64,000 nucleotides of DNA from CAZBWE01 sp964568985 (GCA_964568985.1 CAZMSP010000001.1:21411-85410), one strand, 5' to 3'; positions 7,967 through 17,106 are shown, counted from the stretch's first letter. Program-made: numbers and translations. The notes: generated from the sequence alone by a model not told the origin.

Positions 7967-9742
7967 TTATGCCTCTGCCGTCCATGTTCCAAGTGCATCA
8001 AATTGCTCCCATTGACCAGCTTTTACACATTTTAATAAACAGCTTTCACCCGCCGCATCTGCCCAAATGTGCTTACCAGCATCCTGCTGCGTGCCGTTAA
8101 TTGCAATAGTTTCCGAACCATAAGGGTCGATACGCAATTGGTAAGTGGCCATAACGATAAATCTATATTCAAAACCAGGAATCGCAGGGGGCAATGATAG
8201 CGTAATATCTCCGGTCGCTTCTTCGTTCGTATAACTATGGCCATTGTCGAAGGCGTAAACTGTTGTATCTGCTGTACATTTAGCTGGCATAATTGGATGG
8301 TTTCCTTTGATTTGTGGTCTATCTGCCCCGCCCTCAAAAAACTTTTCTGAGTGTATATCATCAATGTAACCTGAACCGTCCCCTATCTGCGTAACTGTTA
8401 TTAAAGCTGCAACATCCCCATTCCCTTCTAATAAGGCTTGAAGCTCAGTTGCTGTTTTTTGCAGTCCAGTGGTCTTTTTTACAGAGATTTGTTTTCCAGA
8501 CAAACTGACCGACCATCCTGGTGGTACATTAAATACCTTAAATGAAATCTGATTTCCATCCTTCCCAATTGTTTTTGCAGTCATAGTTATGTTTGAATTA
8601 TCCCCTCCTGTAAAAGCTGTTGTATGTGTAGCCTGCTCTCCATCTATTGCTATTAAATTACTACAAGCTTTTGAAATACCACGAGCATACTCAGAATCGT
8701 ATCCATACCTGCAATTTATAATTTTCGCATTACCGCAAATACCTTTAGAAGAACCGCCCCCCATACCAAGGGATTTATAATTCTCTCCTAAATACTTATC
8801 AAGTCCATCGACACCCTTCCCAGAAACAACACAGTCTATACATTGGCCAGCAAACTTAGCATTGACTCCATCATAGGTACTACCCGCAGCGAAGCTTTGG
8901 AGGCCTGCTATACATCTAATTGCAAGTCCGGTAAATTGTCTTTGCAACGCCCAGGAATTACTACCACTCATACAATCAATAAAAGTACCGCTACAGTTAC
9001 AGCCCCAGGTTCCGCAACCTCCGAACCCCCCATACCCTGTTATACAGCGGACAAATAATCCGCTACAGTCAGCACCAGCAGTATCGCCTCCAAAAGATTG
9101 ATAACCATACCAAGTACTAAACGCACTACTATATTGTCCAATTTCATCAAACCAAGATATACAATCGAACATCTTAGCTTTTAATTTTTTATTTGCTGCT
9201 ACACGCCAAGCCCAACCGGTCGCGTGGCAATTTATCCAGGTACCACCTAAATCATTGGTACCAAATACAGGAAATCCCTTTTTTGCGCTTGTGGAAGTTC
9301 CTATAAAGTGCATATTTTGATAGAAACTTGGGGTATTGTCTGATGCCGTGATTTCAAATCCAAAATCCGTTCCAGAACCTTCACCTGTCGTCTCTATAGT
9401 AAAGTTGCTTAATTTTACATCACTGGCACTTTGATTTACCGCAGAACCTCCTGTGCCTCTCGTTATGATGCTATCTGTTGCATGACCTGATACTCCAGTA
9501 ATATCCACATAATCTGTATCAAGTTCTAATTCTGCCGTAAGAATATATTTCCCTGGAGTAAGAATTAATGTTCTACGATTCGTTGCCGATAAAGCCCCCA
9601 TTTGACCATCGCGGTTAGATGATTTCAGCCAGTTATATTTAGTAATCAAATTATCACCAGGATTCATACAAACAGCATTTTTGAATCCTATTGATGATGG
9701 CAAAACACCGCGTGCAGGAGGTCTAATTGTTGGAATAAGCAT
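7967..9742 (-). CDS. Tail fibre/spike with beta-helix region
   Basis: A 591-residue protein. Residues about 50-360 form a run of short strand-turn units with repeated Cys and Gly (ISWFDE, CITGYGGFGGCGTWGC, CMSGSNS, CIAGLQS, CVVSGKG), the pattern of a right-handed parallel beta-helix as in phage tailspikes and pectate-lyase folds. The C-terminal 85 residues match the end of the neighbouring 262-residue protein, including the closing GTWTAEA/GTWTEEA. Likely host-surface binding or polysaccharide-degrading spike; no catalytic residues can be assigned. Confidence 0.6.
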   Translation of the reverse strand: MLIPTIRPPARGVLPSSIGFKNAVCMNPGDNLITKYNWLKSSNRDGQMGALSATNRRTLILTPGKYILTAELELDTDYVDITGVSGHATDSIITRGTGGSAVNQSASDVKLSNFTIETTGEGSGTDFGFEITASDNTPSFYQNMHFIGTSTSAKKGFPVFGTNDLGGTWINCHATGWAWRVAANKKLKAKMFDCISWFDEIGQYSSAFSTWYGYQSFGGDTAGADCSGLFVRCITGYGGFGGCGTWGCNCSGTFIDCMSGSNSWALQRQFTGLAIRCIAGLQSFAAGSTYDGVNAKFAGQCIDCVVSGKGVDGLDKYLGENYKSLGMGGGSSKGICGNAKIINCRYGYDSEYARGISKACSNLIAIDGEQATHTTAFTGGDNSNITMTAKTIGKDGNQISFKVFNVPPGWSVSLSGKQISVKKTTGLQKTATELQALLEGNGDVAALITVTQIGDGSGYIDDIHSEKFFEGGADRPQIKGNHPIMPAKCTADTTVYAFDNGHSYTNEEATGDITLSLPPAIPGFEYRFIVMATYQLRIDPYGSETIAINGTQQDAGKHIWADAAGESCLLKCVKAGQWEQFDALGTWTAEA

Positions 9743-9785
9743 TTTTATTTCCCTTCATCCCGCTCTTCGCAAGGGCGGGGTTCAT

Positions 9786-10574
9786 TTACGCTTCTTCGGT
9801 CCAGGTTCCATTCTTGGCTATCGTTGTCCAGTTGCCGTTAGAATCGGCTACTAAAGTAATGCAAGCGCCTATGGTATTGGCTGATTTGTATTTATCAGCA
9901 GTTTGACCACTATCATCCCGAATAGTCACTGTGCCGGGATCAACCCGCAGCTCTTGTGTTGATTGAACCGCAAATGTAAACACTGTTCCTGCAGGAGCTG
10001 ATGCGGGTAATGTGATGGTAATTACACCGGTGGCGCCGAGATTTGTATGAACACTACCAGATTGTGCCGCTGTAAGTGTATCGTCTGTGGTATACACCTC
10101 GATTTTCTTCTTCACTCCACCGGCTCCATACGGCATAACGATATTATGACCAGCCCGACAGTCGGTTATCGAATCTATATCACCACTTGACGTACTTACT
10201 ATCGCCAAGCGGATATGAGGCGTGATCGCCATATCCGGGAAGCTGCTGTATTCGTCGGTGATAAGATTGCCAACTGGGTCCAGATAGACATAAATATTCG
10301 CTTTATCATCCGCTAAGGTATTGCCCGACGAGCCGGGGAAACTAACCAGCTCCGTACCAAGCCAGAATGCCCCTGCCTTGACGCCTATATTCAGTCCACC
10401 CTCGTCATAGACCCGTAAATCATTCGCACGCCGCACAGCGAGCAATAACCGATACAATAATTTTCTAAAGTGCAGATAATAGGGTGCTGTACCGGTCGGT
10501 ATATACTCAACACCGGTTTCGCCGTCAGATTGTATATTTAACAGTTCGTTGTCGGATGGATATACTTCAGCCAT
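9786..10574 (-). CDS. Phage tail fibre-like protein
   Basis: A 262-residue protein opening with a segment typical of phage baseplate or fibre bases (MAEVYPSDNELLNIQSDGE) and ending in a beta-rich domain (VITITLPASAPAGTVFTF, then NGTWTEEA) shared with the C-terminus of the spike at 7967-9742. The shared end may be a trimerisation or attachment domain. Strong AAGGGG site before the ATG. Confidence 0.6.
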   Translation of the reverse strand: MAEVYPSDNELLNIQSDGETGVEYIPTGTAPYYLHFRKLLYRLLLAVRRANDLRVYDEGGLNIGVKAGAFWLGTELVSFPGSSGNTLADDKANIYVYLDPVGNLITDEYSSFPDMAITPHIRLAIVSTSSGDIDSITDCRAGHNIVMPYGAGGVKKKIEVYTTDDTLTAAQSGSVHTNLGATGVITITLPASAPAGTVFTFAVQSTQELRVDPGTVTIRDDSGQTADKYKSANTIGACITLVADSNGNWTTIAKNGTWTEEA

Positions 10575-10592
10575 AATTTTCCCCTTGTTATT

Positions 10593-11369
10593 CTATGAAA
10601 TACTCAGTACCAATTGATTCATCTGTTTATCGAATGAACAAATGCTTATCTGCTCCGCCGGTTTCGGCAGCGGCGTTACCGTAATCGGCCCCGTTTCTAT
10701 GGGACCGCTTTGATTGCCCGCTTCATCGGTTACTTTGACGGCGAATTTGTAAACACCCGCAGCTAATGACGGACTTATCCACTGAAGCGAATCAGCATCA
10801 AGGCCGAAGTCTCCGCAACCGAAGCCGCCCTTTCCAAACCCGACAGCCGCCGACGAATCGTAACCAAAATCACTTTTGCCAAAGCTGCTCATCCCAAAGC
10901 CCGCTTTATCCTGCCAGGCCGGCCAGATTCTTATCGGCGAATCATTAAGCGGAGCGTCGTAATCAATTTGCCCCGTGCCCGCGTCAAAGTAGATTTGACA
11001 GGTTGCGCCAACCGGTAAACTCTGGCTGCGCTGCACAGCGATTCTTACTCGGCCGCCCAGGCCCGCGGGCCAATTTTGCTCATCACTAAAATCAGTGTCC
11101 GCCTGCCCGGCCTCAACGGCGAAAACTTTAATCCTGACCGGCGCCTCCAAAGATACGGGCAGCGGAACGAGCATCCGTCTTTGCTGACTGTCAACCGTTA
11201 CCCCCGCATACCGGCCGTTGACATAAACCTGATAAAACCTGTCATTGAAGCTCGACCGCCACTTCACCAGCGCTGTCCGGGTGCTCGCTATATATCCCCC
11301 GCCCGCCCAGATACCGCAGGGCAGCTCAAAAACCATTACACTTTCAATGCCAATGCTGCTCAGTCCCAT
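10593..11369 (-). CDS. Tail-associated beta-rich protein with Phe-Gly ladder
   Basis: A 258-residue protein. The middle holds a low-complexity ladder of FG steps (GFGMSSFGKSDFGYDS, then GFGKGGFGCGDFG) around residues 158-195. It shares the GTGQIDY motif and following strands with the protein at 6801-7490, followed by a fibronectin-like stretch (GVYKFAVKVTDEAGNQSGP). A GAGG site lies just before the ATG and the gene follows the 126-residue gene by 5 bases. Virion surface or tail component by context. Confidence 0.55.
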   Translation of the reverse strand: MGLSSIGIESVMVFELPCGIWAGGGYIASTRTALVKWRSSFNDRFYQVYVNGRYAGVTVDSQQRRMLVPLPVSLEAPVRIKVFAVEAGQADTDFSDEQNWPAGLGGRVRIAVQRSQSLPVGATCQIYFDAGTGQIDYDAPLNDSPIRIWPAWQDKAGFGMSSFGKSDFGYDSSAAVGFGKGGFGCGDFGLDADSLQWISPSLAAGVYKFAVKVTDEAGNQSGPIETGPITVTPLPKPAEQISICSFDKQMNQLVLSIS

Positions 11370-11374
11370 TGCCT

Positions 11375-11755
11375 CTAAATCCTTAGCTGTGTATAAACGA
11401 CTTCATAATCGACAGCTACGCCGCTGCCGCCGGCTCGCTCATTACTGACCTTGAAAACATCCATTCTCAGATTGTCAAAACTTTGGCCATCGCCTCTTGT
11501 CAGCGTGTGCGTCTCGCCATCCATATAAGCTGATATTGCGCCGATTCTGGTATCCATTTGTGCTTTGCTTCTCGTACGCAGTACACCTTTTTGTGTTACC
11601 TGCCTGCTGCGTTGGCCCAGGTCGATGCTAAGCACGCCGTCCAATCCTGGCATTGCCTTTTCTACAGAAGCTCGCTTTATACTTGACGCCTCAATCTCTA
11701 ATCCGCCTGCGGCGGACTCATCGAACAAATCTTGTCCATCCAGAGTTACGCTCAT
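11375..11755 (-). CDS. Small phage structural (tail/connector) protein
   Basis: A 126-residue protein with alternating strands and a closing YEVVYTQL strand, of the size and position of a tail-completion or distal-tail protein. Residues about 12-20 read DESAAGGLE, which is the translation of a dispersed palindromic repeat (CCGCCGCAGGCGG type); the same DESAAGGL appears in the small terminase gene, so a host repeat has entered both genes in frame. Confidence 0.5.
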   Translation of the reverse strand: MSVTLDGQDLFDESAAGGLEIEASSIKRASVEKAMPGLDGVLSIDLGQRSRQVTQKGVLRTRSKAQMDTRIGAISAYMDGETHTLTRGDGQSFDNLRMDVFKVSNERAGGSGVAVDYEVVYTQLRI

Positions 11756-11771
11756 AATTTGTCCTTCTGCA

Positions 11772-12428
11772 CTAATCCCGCACCAGCCTTACAGAGGCGC
11801 CGACTTTGGTAACGTCAGCCACTCCATCGCTGCCGAGGTCGATACCAAACCGACACCGCTGCCTTGCCTTTTCAAAAAGCTTCTGGTAGTATAAACTCTT
11901 GGTCCAGAAATTCTCGTCTTCGGCTTTACTGGCCAACATCGCATATACACCTGAGATGACCGCAAAAACCGACGCCGCCCTTAAGACATCCGTATTGAGA
12001 ATATCCTCGGCAGAATAATCGCTGGTAGGATTACCCGGCGCAATACCGAAGTATTCAGTCAGTTGAAATCCGGCTTCGGCTGTCTGCGGTCCGAAGGTAC
12101 TGATGCGCCAGGATGCGTCTGTCGCAGCCGGCGGCGCTATCGACTCATCATCGCAGTATGTCCTGATTACCGAAACAGCAAGCTGCGTCGCCGAATCCAC
12201 GGAAACGATTTCGTACGCCCCATCAAGCGAGCCATCAGCAGACTTTAGGTATATAACTCCGCCGCTACAGACCTGCGCGTTTACAAAATCTGCACCGCTT
12301 GCGGTAAATATCGTCCCTGTAAGTATCCCGCCTGTCCCTGCTGTTAGTACTTGTCCCGGCAGATAAAGCTGCGTGAAAAGTATCGGCTCATATTTCAAAA
12401 TGTCCGCATCATTTGAGAAACTAACCAT
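11772..12428 (-). CDS. Head-tail connector-like phage protein
   Basis: A 218-residue protein directly after the capsid gene. Residues about 20-110 are beta-rich, the rest helical with Trp/Tyr/Lys-rich KSLYYQKLFEKARQRC near the end, a layout seen in phage head-completion and connector proteins. A GAGGG site precedes the ATG. Function is inferred from order (capsid, connector, tail) only. Confidence 0.5.
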   Translation of the reverse strand: MVSFSNDADILKYEPILFTQLYLPGQVLTAGTGGILTGTIFTASGADFVNAQVCSGGVIYLKSADGSLDGAYEIVSVDSATQLAVSVIRTYCDDESIAPPAATDASWRISTFGPQTAEAGFQLTEYFGIAPGNPTSDYSAEDILNTDVLRAASVFAVISGVYAMLASKAEDENFWTKSLYYQKLFEKARQRCRFGIDLGSDGVADVTKVGASVRLVRD

Positions 12429-12449
12429 TTTTAACCCTCTTTCACAGCG

Positions 12450-12518
12450 ATTAGCGTATAGTGTTTAGTGTTCAGGCACTATGCACTGTTTGCTATCTGC
12501 TATACGCTGTTCGCTAAT
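12450..12518. repeat. Inverted pair of 7-bp degenerate arrays
   Basis: Units TAGCGTA, TAGTGTT, TAGTGTT are followed by inverted units GCTATCT, GCTATAC, GCTGTTC. The array fills the gap between the capsid and connector genes and could fold as an imperfect hairpin. Confidence 0.7.
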
Positions 12519-12519
12519 T

Positions 12520-13674
12520 TCAACTGGTAGCCAGATCACGAATAAGCCCATGTGCTACTTCGTTTTTAGGCTCCAGGGTATATTCGCCAATCAGTTCACC
12601 GCACTCGTAGTCACCGCCGCTTGCCAACGGCTTGAAATGAAAGCTCCGCCCTGCCAAAGGCAGCACGCTGATGCGGGACGAATCCAGCATTAGCACTGCA
12701 TCTTGCGGAATCCATCGCGAAGTAACAATTCTGCAAACACCGAAATCACTTTCATAAATGCTAATCATATCGGTGAAAGTAGTATCGCTGGCCGTGTAGG
12801 TTCGGCTATCGGAGCTGAAAGTGTTTATCTTTCGCTTCTGAAAACCGCCGACCACAATCAGGTTCACGTTGCCGGAGCTGCTTTCCCAAATCTTTCTGAG
12901 CACATAATTAATCTTGGCCTCATTAAGGTCACTGCCTGTCGGAAAGCCGTTGTCACCGGTATGAAATACGTTTGTTGAAAGGTGTTGAATAATTCCCTTC
13001 ATTGACCTTCGTGCTGAGCCGCTGCCTTGGGGATTGCTCGTCGGCTGGCCTCCGTTGATAACGGTATTTTCCAGGTCACGAAGAAGCTCACGCAGACGTT
13101 GCTGTTTCTGGTAATCCATCTCGTCAGCTATACCTAACTGGCTCGCAGCCACATCTGTTCCGCTGACCTCCACTGCAGCAGTAAATATCTGCGTGTAGTT
13201 ACCACACCGGCTGCGGTTGGTAAATCTGACGCCGGGTTTGTCCGCCCCTTCAAGAGCAGCGTTTCCGAGAATGTTGATTACCTGATTATCAGCCAGATTT
13301 TCTGGTATTGTCCCCGCATATCCGCGAACTACCGTCAGTGTATCGCCGTTAATATTGGTTATGAGCATCAGTTCCTTGCTGCTTTCGACCTGAATCTGGT
13401 CACCTATGCGGAACCTGCTGCCATGGTCAACATCAAACTCCGTATCGGAACTCGGGTCGGTCCAGGTACTGTCGTTGATAGCATCCTTATTAGGCAAAAG
13501 CTCATCCTCAAGCCATTCATGATGTGTGCTCGTTGCCTCTCTCATCGGGTCGCCCAAAGCATCCAGCAATGGTGTCTCATAAGGCGAAATTATCCCGATT
13601 AAATCTGATACATCCTCTGCAAGCTCCGGCAGAGTCGTTCCCGTTGAATAAGTTGCTTTTCCTGTAAAAGCCAT
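12520..13674 (-). CDS. Phage major capsid protein, SU10/DUF5309-like
   Basis: A 384-residue major capsid protein. The N-terminus (LPELAEDVSDLIGIISPYET then PLLDALGDP) and the later RSRCGNYTQIF, MDYQKQQRLRELLRDLE and KTIINGG-like segments match the HK97-fold SU10-type capsid family (often labelled DUF5309), known from short-tailed phages. It lies after a scaffold-like gene and before a connector-like gene, as expected. Start supported by AAAGGAG, 9 bases before the ATG. Best-supported structural gene of the element. Confidence 0.8.
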   Translation of the reverse strand: MAFTGKATYSTGTTLPELAEDVSDLIGIISPYETPLLDALGDPMREATSTHHEWLEDELLPNKDAINDSTWTDPSSDTEFDVDHGSRFRIGDQIQVESSKELMLITNINGDTLTVVRGYAGTIPENLADNQVINILGNAALEGADKPGVRFTNRSRCGNYTQIFTAAVEVSGTDVAASQLGIADEMDYQKQQRLRELLRDLENTVINGGQPTSNPQGSGSARRSMKGIIQHLSTNVFHTGDNGFPTGSDLNEAKINYVLRKIWESSSGNVNLIVVGGFQKRKINTFSSDSRTYTASDTTFTDMISIYESDFGVCRIVTSRWIPQDAVLMLDSSRISVLPLAGRSFHFKPLASGGDYECGELIGEYTLEPKNEVAHGLIRDLATS

Positions 13675-13693
13675 CTTCTAATTCTCCTTTCGA

Positions 13694-13757
13694 TTAGTGA
13701 TTGGTTAAATGGTAACCGGTTAAATTGTTACTGATTACCGATTACCAGTTACCATAA
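13694..13757. repeat. Inverted pair of 7-bp degenerate arrays, GGTTAAN/GATTACC family
   Basis: Units such as GATTACC, GATTACC, AGTTACC in 7-base register, preceded by inverted GGTTAAA, GGTAACC, GGTTAAA. It fills the junction between scaffold-like and capsid genes. The same family recurs around 38908 and 62878. Confidence 0.75.
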
Positions 13758-14291
13758 TCATAAAAAATTTCTTCGCAGTCTCAGATACTCCTGCAAATCT
13801 GTTCGATTACCTGTGGTTGCCGCTTTTTTGGCTGCTCTTTCGAGAGTCGCCTGACTGCTTGTCACTCGCTGCCTTGCCCCTGCGGTTTTAGTAATCTTCA
13901 TCGTCGAACTTTCTCCAGGTTGGGCGAACAGATATTGCTTTTCCTTTTTCAACTGCTCAACAACACTTTCCAGATCCGCTTCTGTTTCGCCGTTTAGTCT
14001 TGCTTTGGCAATTAACACAGCTGTTTCCACATCAGCTGCTCCGGCAGCAGCAAGTCTGCGCGCCAGTTTCTGTTCGGTCCGAATGTCACTTAGTTGCTCA
14101 GACAGCTTTGTTAGCTGCGACTTGGCTTGTGCCAATTGTTCAGATAGAACCTCGGCCTTTTTCTCGGCACTCTGTGCCCTCTTGCGATAGCGGATTGATT
14201 CGGCCACCGGAACAAGCTTTAAGTTATCGCTGTCACCGGCTGACTCTTCTGCCTCTGACAGAACATTTGCTTCTGTGTCAATCTGACTCAT
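13758..14291 (-). CDS. Phage scaffold-like protein
   Basis: A 177-residue, highly charged protein with a long predicted coiled coil (residues about 35-75, RKRAQSAEKKAEVLSEQLAQ and on), Glu/Ala/Lys-rich throughout. Position between portal and capsid genes and the coiled-coil make-up are typical of capsid scaffolding proteins. AAAGGAG lies 5 bases before the ATG. Confidence 0.65.
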   Translation of the reverse strand: MSQIDTEANVLSEAEESAGDSDNLKLVPVAESIRYRKRAQSAEKKAEVLSEQLAQAKSQLTKLSEQLSDIRTEQKLARRLAAAGAADVETAVLIAKARLNGETEADLESVVEQLKKEKQYLFAQPGESSTMKITKTAGARQRVTSSQATLERAAKKAATTGNRTDLQEYLRLRRNFL

Positions 14292-14346
14292 AAAAACTCC
14301 TTTACGTTCATAGTTTTGAGTTCATAGTTCATCGGTGAACAACGAA

Positions 14347-15927
14347 CTATGGACTCTCATATCCTAACTCTCTGAGCACCTGTTCAGTTGGCACGCCCAG
14401 CTCTTTTTTAATTTGGGCCTCTTTTAGTTTTTCCGTCATATCTTCCGGCAGCGGGCTGGGGAAAATAACATCAATCTCTCTTTGGCACTCAGAGGTCTTG
14501 TAGATGTCAGCCTTATCGAGTATTGCCAGAACAAACCGGCAGATTTTTTTCAGCCCTTCGCTGTATGTAAATTTCTTCCGTTCGGTTTTGGACAGCATTC
14601 CCATAAGCGTTAGTCGAAGAGCAACCGCACTTGTCAGGTTGCCGAGCTTGCTCTTGAGAACCCCAGCTACAAGAGGCGTTACACCACTTGCTTTGTCCAT
14701 CGCCTCCCTGATTTCAGCAATGTGTAAACTCTCACTTGGCGCCGCAGCATCTCCTCCAAACTCCTCAATAGCCGCATCTGGATTATCCGTGTACCACATC
14801 CTGCCTGGAGAGATGGGCCTGTCCTCAAAGCCCTCTATGCCTTTTCCAAGATACATCTTGAACGACTGGAACGTAATCCTGCTTGCCCTGTCGCTTAATC
14901 TCGTATTAAGCTCATCCTGCAGCGGTATCAGCGGCTCGGCATCACTTAGCCCCTCGTAATAATATGGCTGAGCGATATTCTGGATATGCACCACCGGCAG
15001 AAATCCCCACGGTAATTCACCTTCCGCAACGAGCTGTTTGTCTTCATATCTCTGCCAGGCCGAGTCCGATGTAACCTCTGTTACCACTACCACCTGCCGA
15101 GTATCGCCGCTTTGCCTGCCCCACGTAAACAGGTTGGAAAGAAAAGAGTTCTTCTTGGTCATCGCATTTCTTTTCTGGTAGAAGTGCTGCACGTAGAACC
15201 TTGTTTTTTTGTAGTCGTTTTCATCCAGAACAGGCAGTGCTCTCGGTGCTTCAATCAGCTCAAGGCCGATTGTCCGTGCCAATTGCAGCACATCTTCGAA
15301 CGAAGTTTTTTTAGAGGGTGAGGAGGAAGAGAAGGAAGACGAAGTGCGTTCTAAGATATCTGTGCCAGGCCTGATTAGGCAGTCGACAAAACCGTAAACA
15401 CCTCCGAGCACCGCCATATCCTGGAAAAATCCGATTCCGCCGTTAGCCACAAAAACCGCCTTTAATATGGTTTCAATCTCTGAGCGTTTTTGGCTATCCG
15501 GCGACCTCGAAACAAAACTAATTGGTTTGCCGAACAAAAAGTCAACCGCTGCGTTTATTCGCCAGGCAATATCATTTTCAACAACTACTTCTTTTCGCTG
15601 CACATCTTTGACTGCCCGGCCGCCAAATACTCCAGCATCACTGCAATGCGCCAGGCCCGTTATCCTCGCAGGCAGACCATACTCCTGCGCCTGCACATAA
15701 CACCTGCCTGATTCGCTCGTCCTTTTGTCGTAGCCGCTTATGCCATTTAGCTCATACGTCGGATTTGCATAATATTCCCACAGCTTTGTAAAGTGCTTCT
15801 GTATATCAACCGAGTGCTCATCAACAAGCCATTCGAGGAAATCCGCATCAAGCTCGTCAGGGCGAAGGCCCTGCTGTGGTTCCGACTCGCACTCAGCCGA
15901 GTTAAAAATATCAAGCTCAAATCCCAT
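14347..15927 (-). CDS. Phage portal protein
   Basis: A 526-residue portal protein, the ring through which DNA enters the capsid. It has the SPP1 gp6-type layout: early IAWRINAAVDFLFGKPISF, central PWGFLPVVHIQN and EPLIPLQDELNTRLSDRA, late GVTPLVAGVLKSKLGNLTSAVALR. The reading frame stays open upstream to 16080, but that part is translated intergenic repeat; the ATG at 15927 has GGAG 6 bases before it and is the likely start. A Ser-rich linker (RTSSSFSSSSPSKKTS) lies near residue 230. Normally the large terminase gene is next door; here it is 6.7 kb away. Confidence 0.85.
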   Translation of the reverse strand: MGFELDIFNSAECESEPQQGLRPDELDADFLEWLVDEHSVDIQKHFTKLWEYYANPTYELNGISGYDKRTSESGRCYVQAQEYGLPARITGLAHCSDAGVFGGRAVKDVQRKEVVVENDIAWRINAAVDFLFGKPISFVSRSPDSQKRSEIETILKAVFVANGGIGFFQDMAVLGGVYGFVDCLIRPGTDILERTSSSFSSSSPSKKTSFEDVLQLARTIGLELIEAPRALPVLDENDYKKTRFYVQHFYQKRNAMTKKNSFLSNLFTWGRQSGDTRQVVVVTEVTSDSAWQRYEDKQLVAEGELPWGFLPVVHIQNIAQPYYYEGLSDAEPLIPLQDELNTRLSDRASRITFQSFKMYLGKGIEGFEDRPISPGRMWYTDNPDAAIEEFGGDAAAPSESLHIAEIREAMDKASGVTPLVAGVLKSKLGNLTSAVALRLTLMGMLSKTERKKFTYSEGLKKICRFVLAILDKADIYKTSECQREIDVIFPSPLPEDMTEKLKEAQIKKELGVPTEQVLRELGYESP

Positions 15928-15954
15928 ATCTATCTCCACTTTCGAGTATCCAAC

Positions 15955-16302
15955 TATCGTCATTGCGAGCGTTAGCGAAGCAATCTCACTCGTCCACTCA
16001 CTTGAGATTGCCACGGCCTGCAAGGCAGGCCTCGCAATGATACACGAGCATCGAGCTTTATCCGCCGAAGGCGGAATCAAAGCTCTCTGTAATTGGATGA
16101 ACCTGCGTATTTGGTCGAAAATTGGCTAATTTTTTAAGGTGGGATTTTGCGTAAGTGTTTGTAAGAGAAGGAATAAAAATTTTTTTGAAAAATTCGATTT
16201 TTGCGCGCAACTACCTGCGTATTTGGTCGAAAATTTTTTATATGTCTATATATAGCGGCTACTTATAGCAGATTCTTTTGTAATCCCTTGTGGTTTAAGG
16301 AC
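15955..16302. repeat. Repeat-filled gap before the portal gene
   Basis: No gene is seen. The part next to the portal gene is a dispersed palindromic repeat with the CATTGCGAGCG...GCAATCTC signature (15960-16040), then a TCCGCCGAAGGCGGA palindrome near 16060-16076. Further out, the same 23-base sequence occurs at 16101-16123 and 16213-16235, 112 bases apart, as an exact direct repeat. The stretch between is AT-rich. Confidence 0.7.
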
Positions 16303-17106
16303 TTAGAACCAAGAGCCGGAAATCAGATATCGAGAATCAAGCATCGAGTGCCAAGATCTGCGTCTTTTCCTCAACACCAATCCGCCTATGCCGAGCAGCA
16401 AGAGAGTTGTAGGTTCCGGAATAAGAACAATTCTGGCATCGTTGCCGATATAAAAATCATTATCAAATAGTTCACCGCTTAAAAGCGTGCCCGTCAGGTG
16501 CCTAAGGGGTTCATAGTCAGGCAAGCCACCATAGATACTGGTAAGTTCTCCGTAACCTAATGGCTGACCATCGACGGCAAAATCATAGCCGAATATTCGT
16601 ATCTTACTCTGCCCCCATAGTCTCAAGTCACCGCTTATTGTTCCGCCGAAGACATTTATTTGGCCGGAGCTAGAGCTGACAAGGTCTCCTATTGATCCGC
16701 CGGAGATATCTGCGTGGCTGGATTCCCAACTGACAAGACCATATATAAAGCCGCCGGAGATATTTAGCTGGCTGGAACCCCAACTGTCAAGCCGATCTTC
16801 TATTGAACCGCCGGAGATATCTACCTGGCTAAAATCCCAGCTTTCAAGAAAGCCTACTGAGCCGCCGAGGATATTTATTCTGCTGTGTTCACATCCAATA
16901 AGGGCTCTGGCGTGCGCACCAGCCAGCCAGTTTACTGTGGTGTACATATATGGTGTCTGAGAGTCCACGTAGACATAGTCGATGATTTGATAGTCGATGT
17001 CGTGTGTCAGGCCATCTTTGAATTCTATTAACGCATGTGCCGGGCAAGCGCACAGTAACAATACGACCGCTGCAATAAATATTGTCTTTATACCCTTCAC
17101 CTTCAC
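16303..17106 (-). CDS. PEP-CTERM secreted protein with ladder of repeats
   Basis: A 267-residue exported protein. Signal peptide at residues 1-25 (IFIAAVVLLLCACPAHA). Residues about 70-175 carry at least five copies of a 22-24-residue unit with core DISGGSI/NISGGFI and SWxxSQ, a beta-solenoid-like ladder. A PEP-CTERM sorting signal follows (IPEPTTLLLLGIGGLVLRKRR), cut and anchored by exosortase in bacteria with extracellular matrix. The last 17 residues after the basic cluster (SWHSMLDSRYLISGSW) are translated 7-bp repeat, so the original stop was probably lost. It lies between the two halves of the phage block. Confidence 0.8.
   Translation of the reverse strand: MKVKGIKTIFIAAVVLLLCACPAHALIEFKDGLTHDIDYQIIDYVYVDSQTPYMYTTVNWLAGAHARALIGCEHSRINILGGSVGFLESWDFSQVDISGGSIEDRLDSWGSSQLNISGGFIYGLVSWESSHADISGGSIGDLVSSSSGQINVFGGTISGDLRLWGQSKIRIFGYDFAVDGQPLGYGELTSIYGGLPDYEPLRHLTGTLLSGELFDNDFYIGNDARIVLIPEPTTLLLLGIGGLVLRKRRRSWHSMLDSRYLISGSWF

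Noticed and set aside
15928..16080. Longer portal protein starting at 16080
   Set aside because: The extra 51 codons are translated dispersed repeat; the ATG at 15927 has a good ribosome site.
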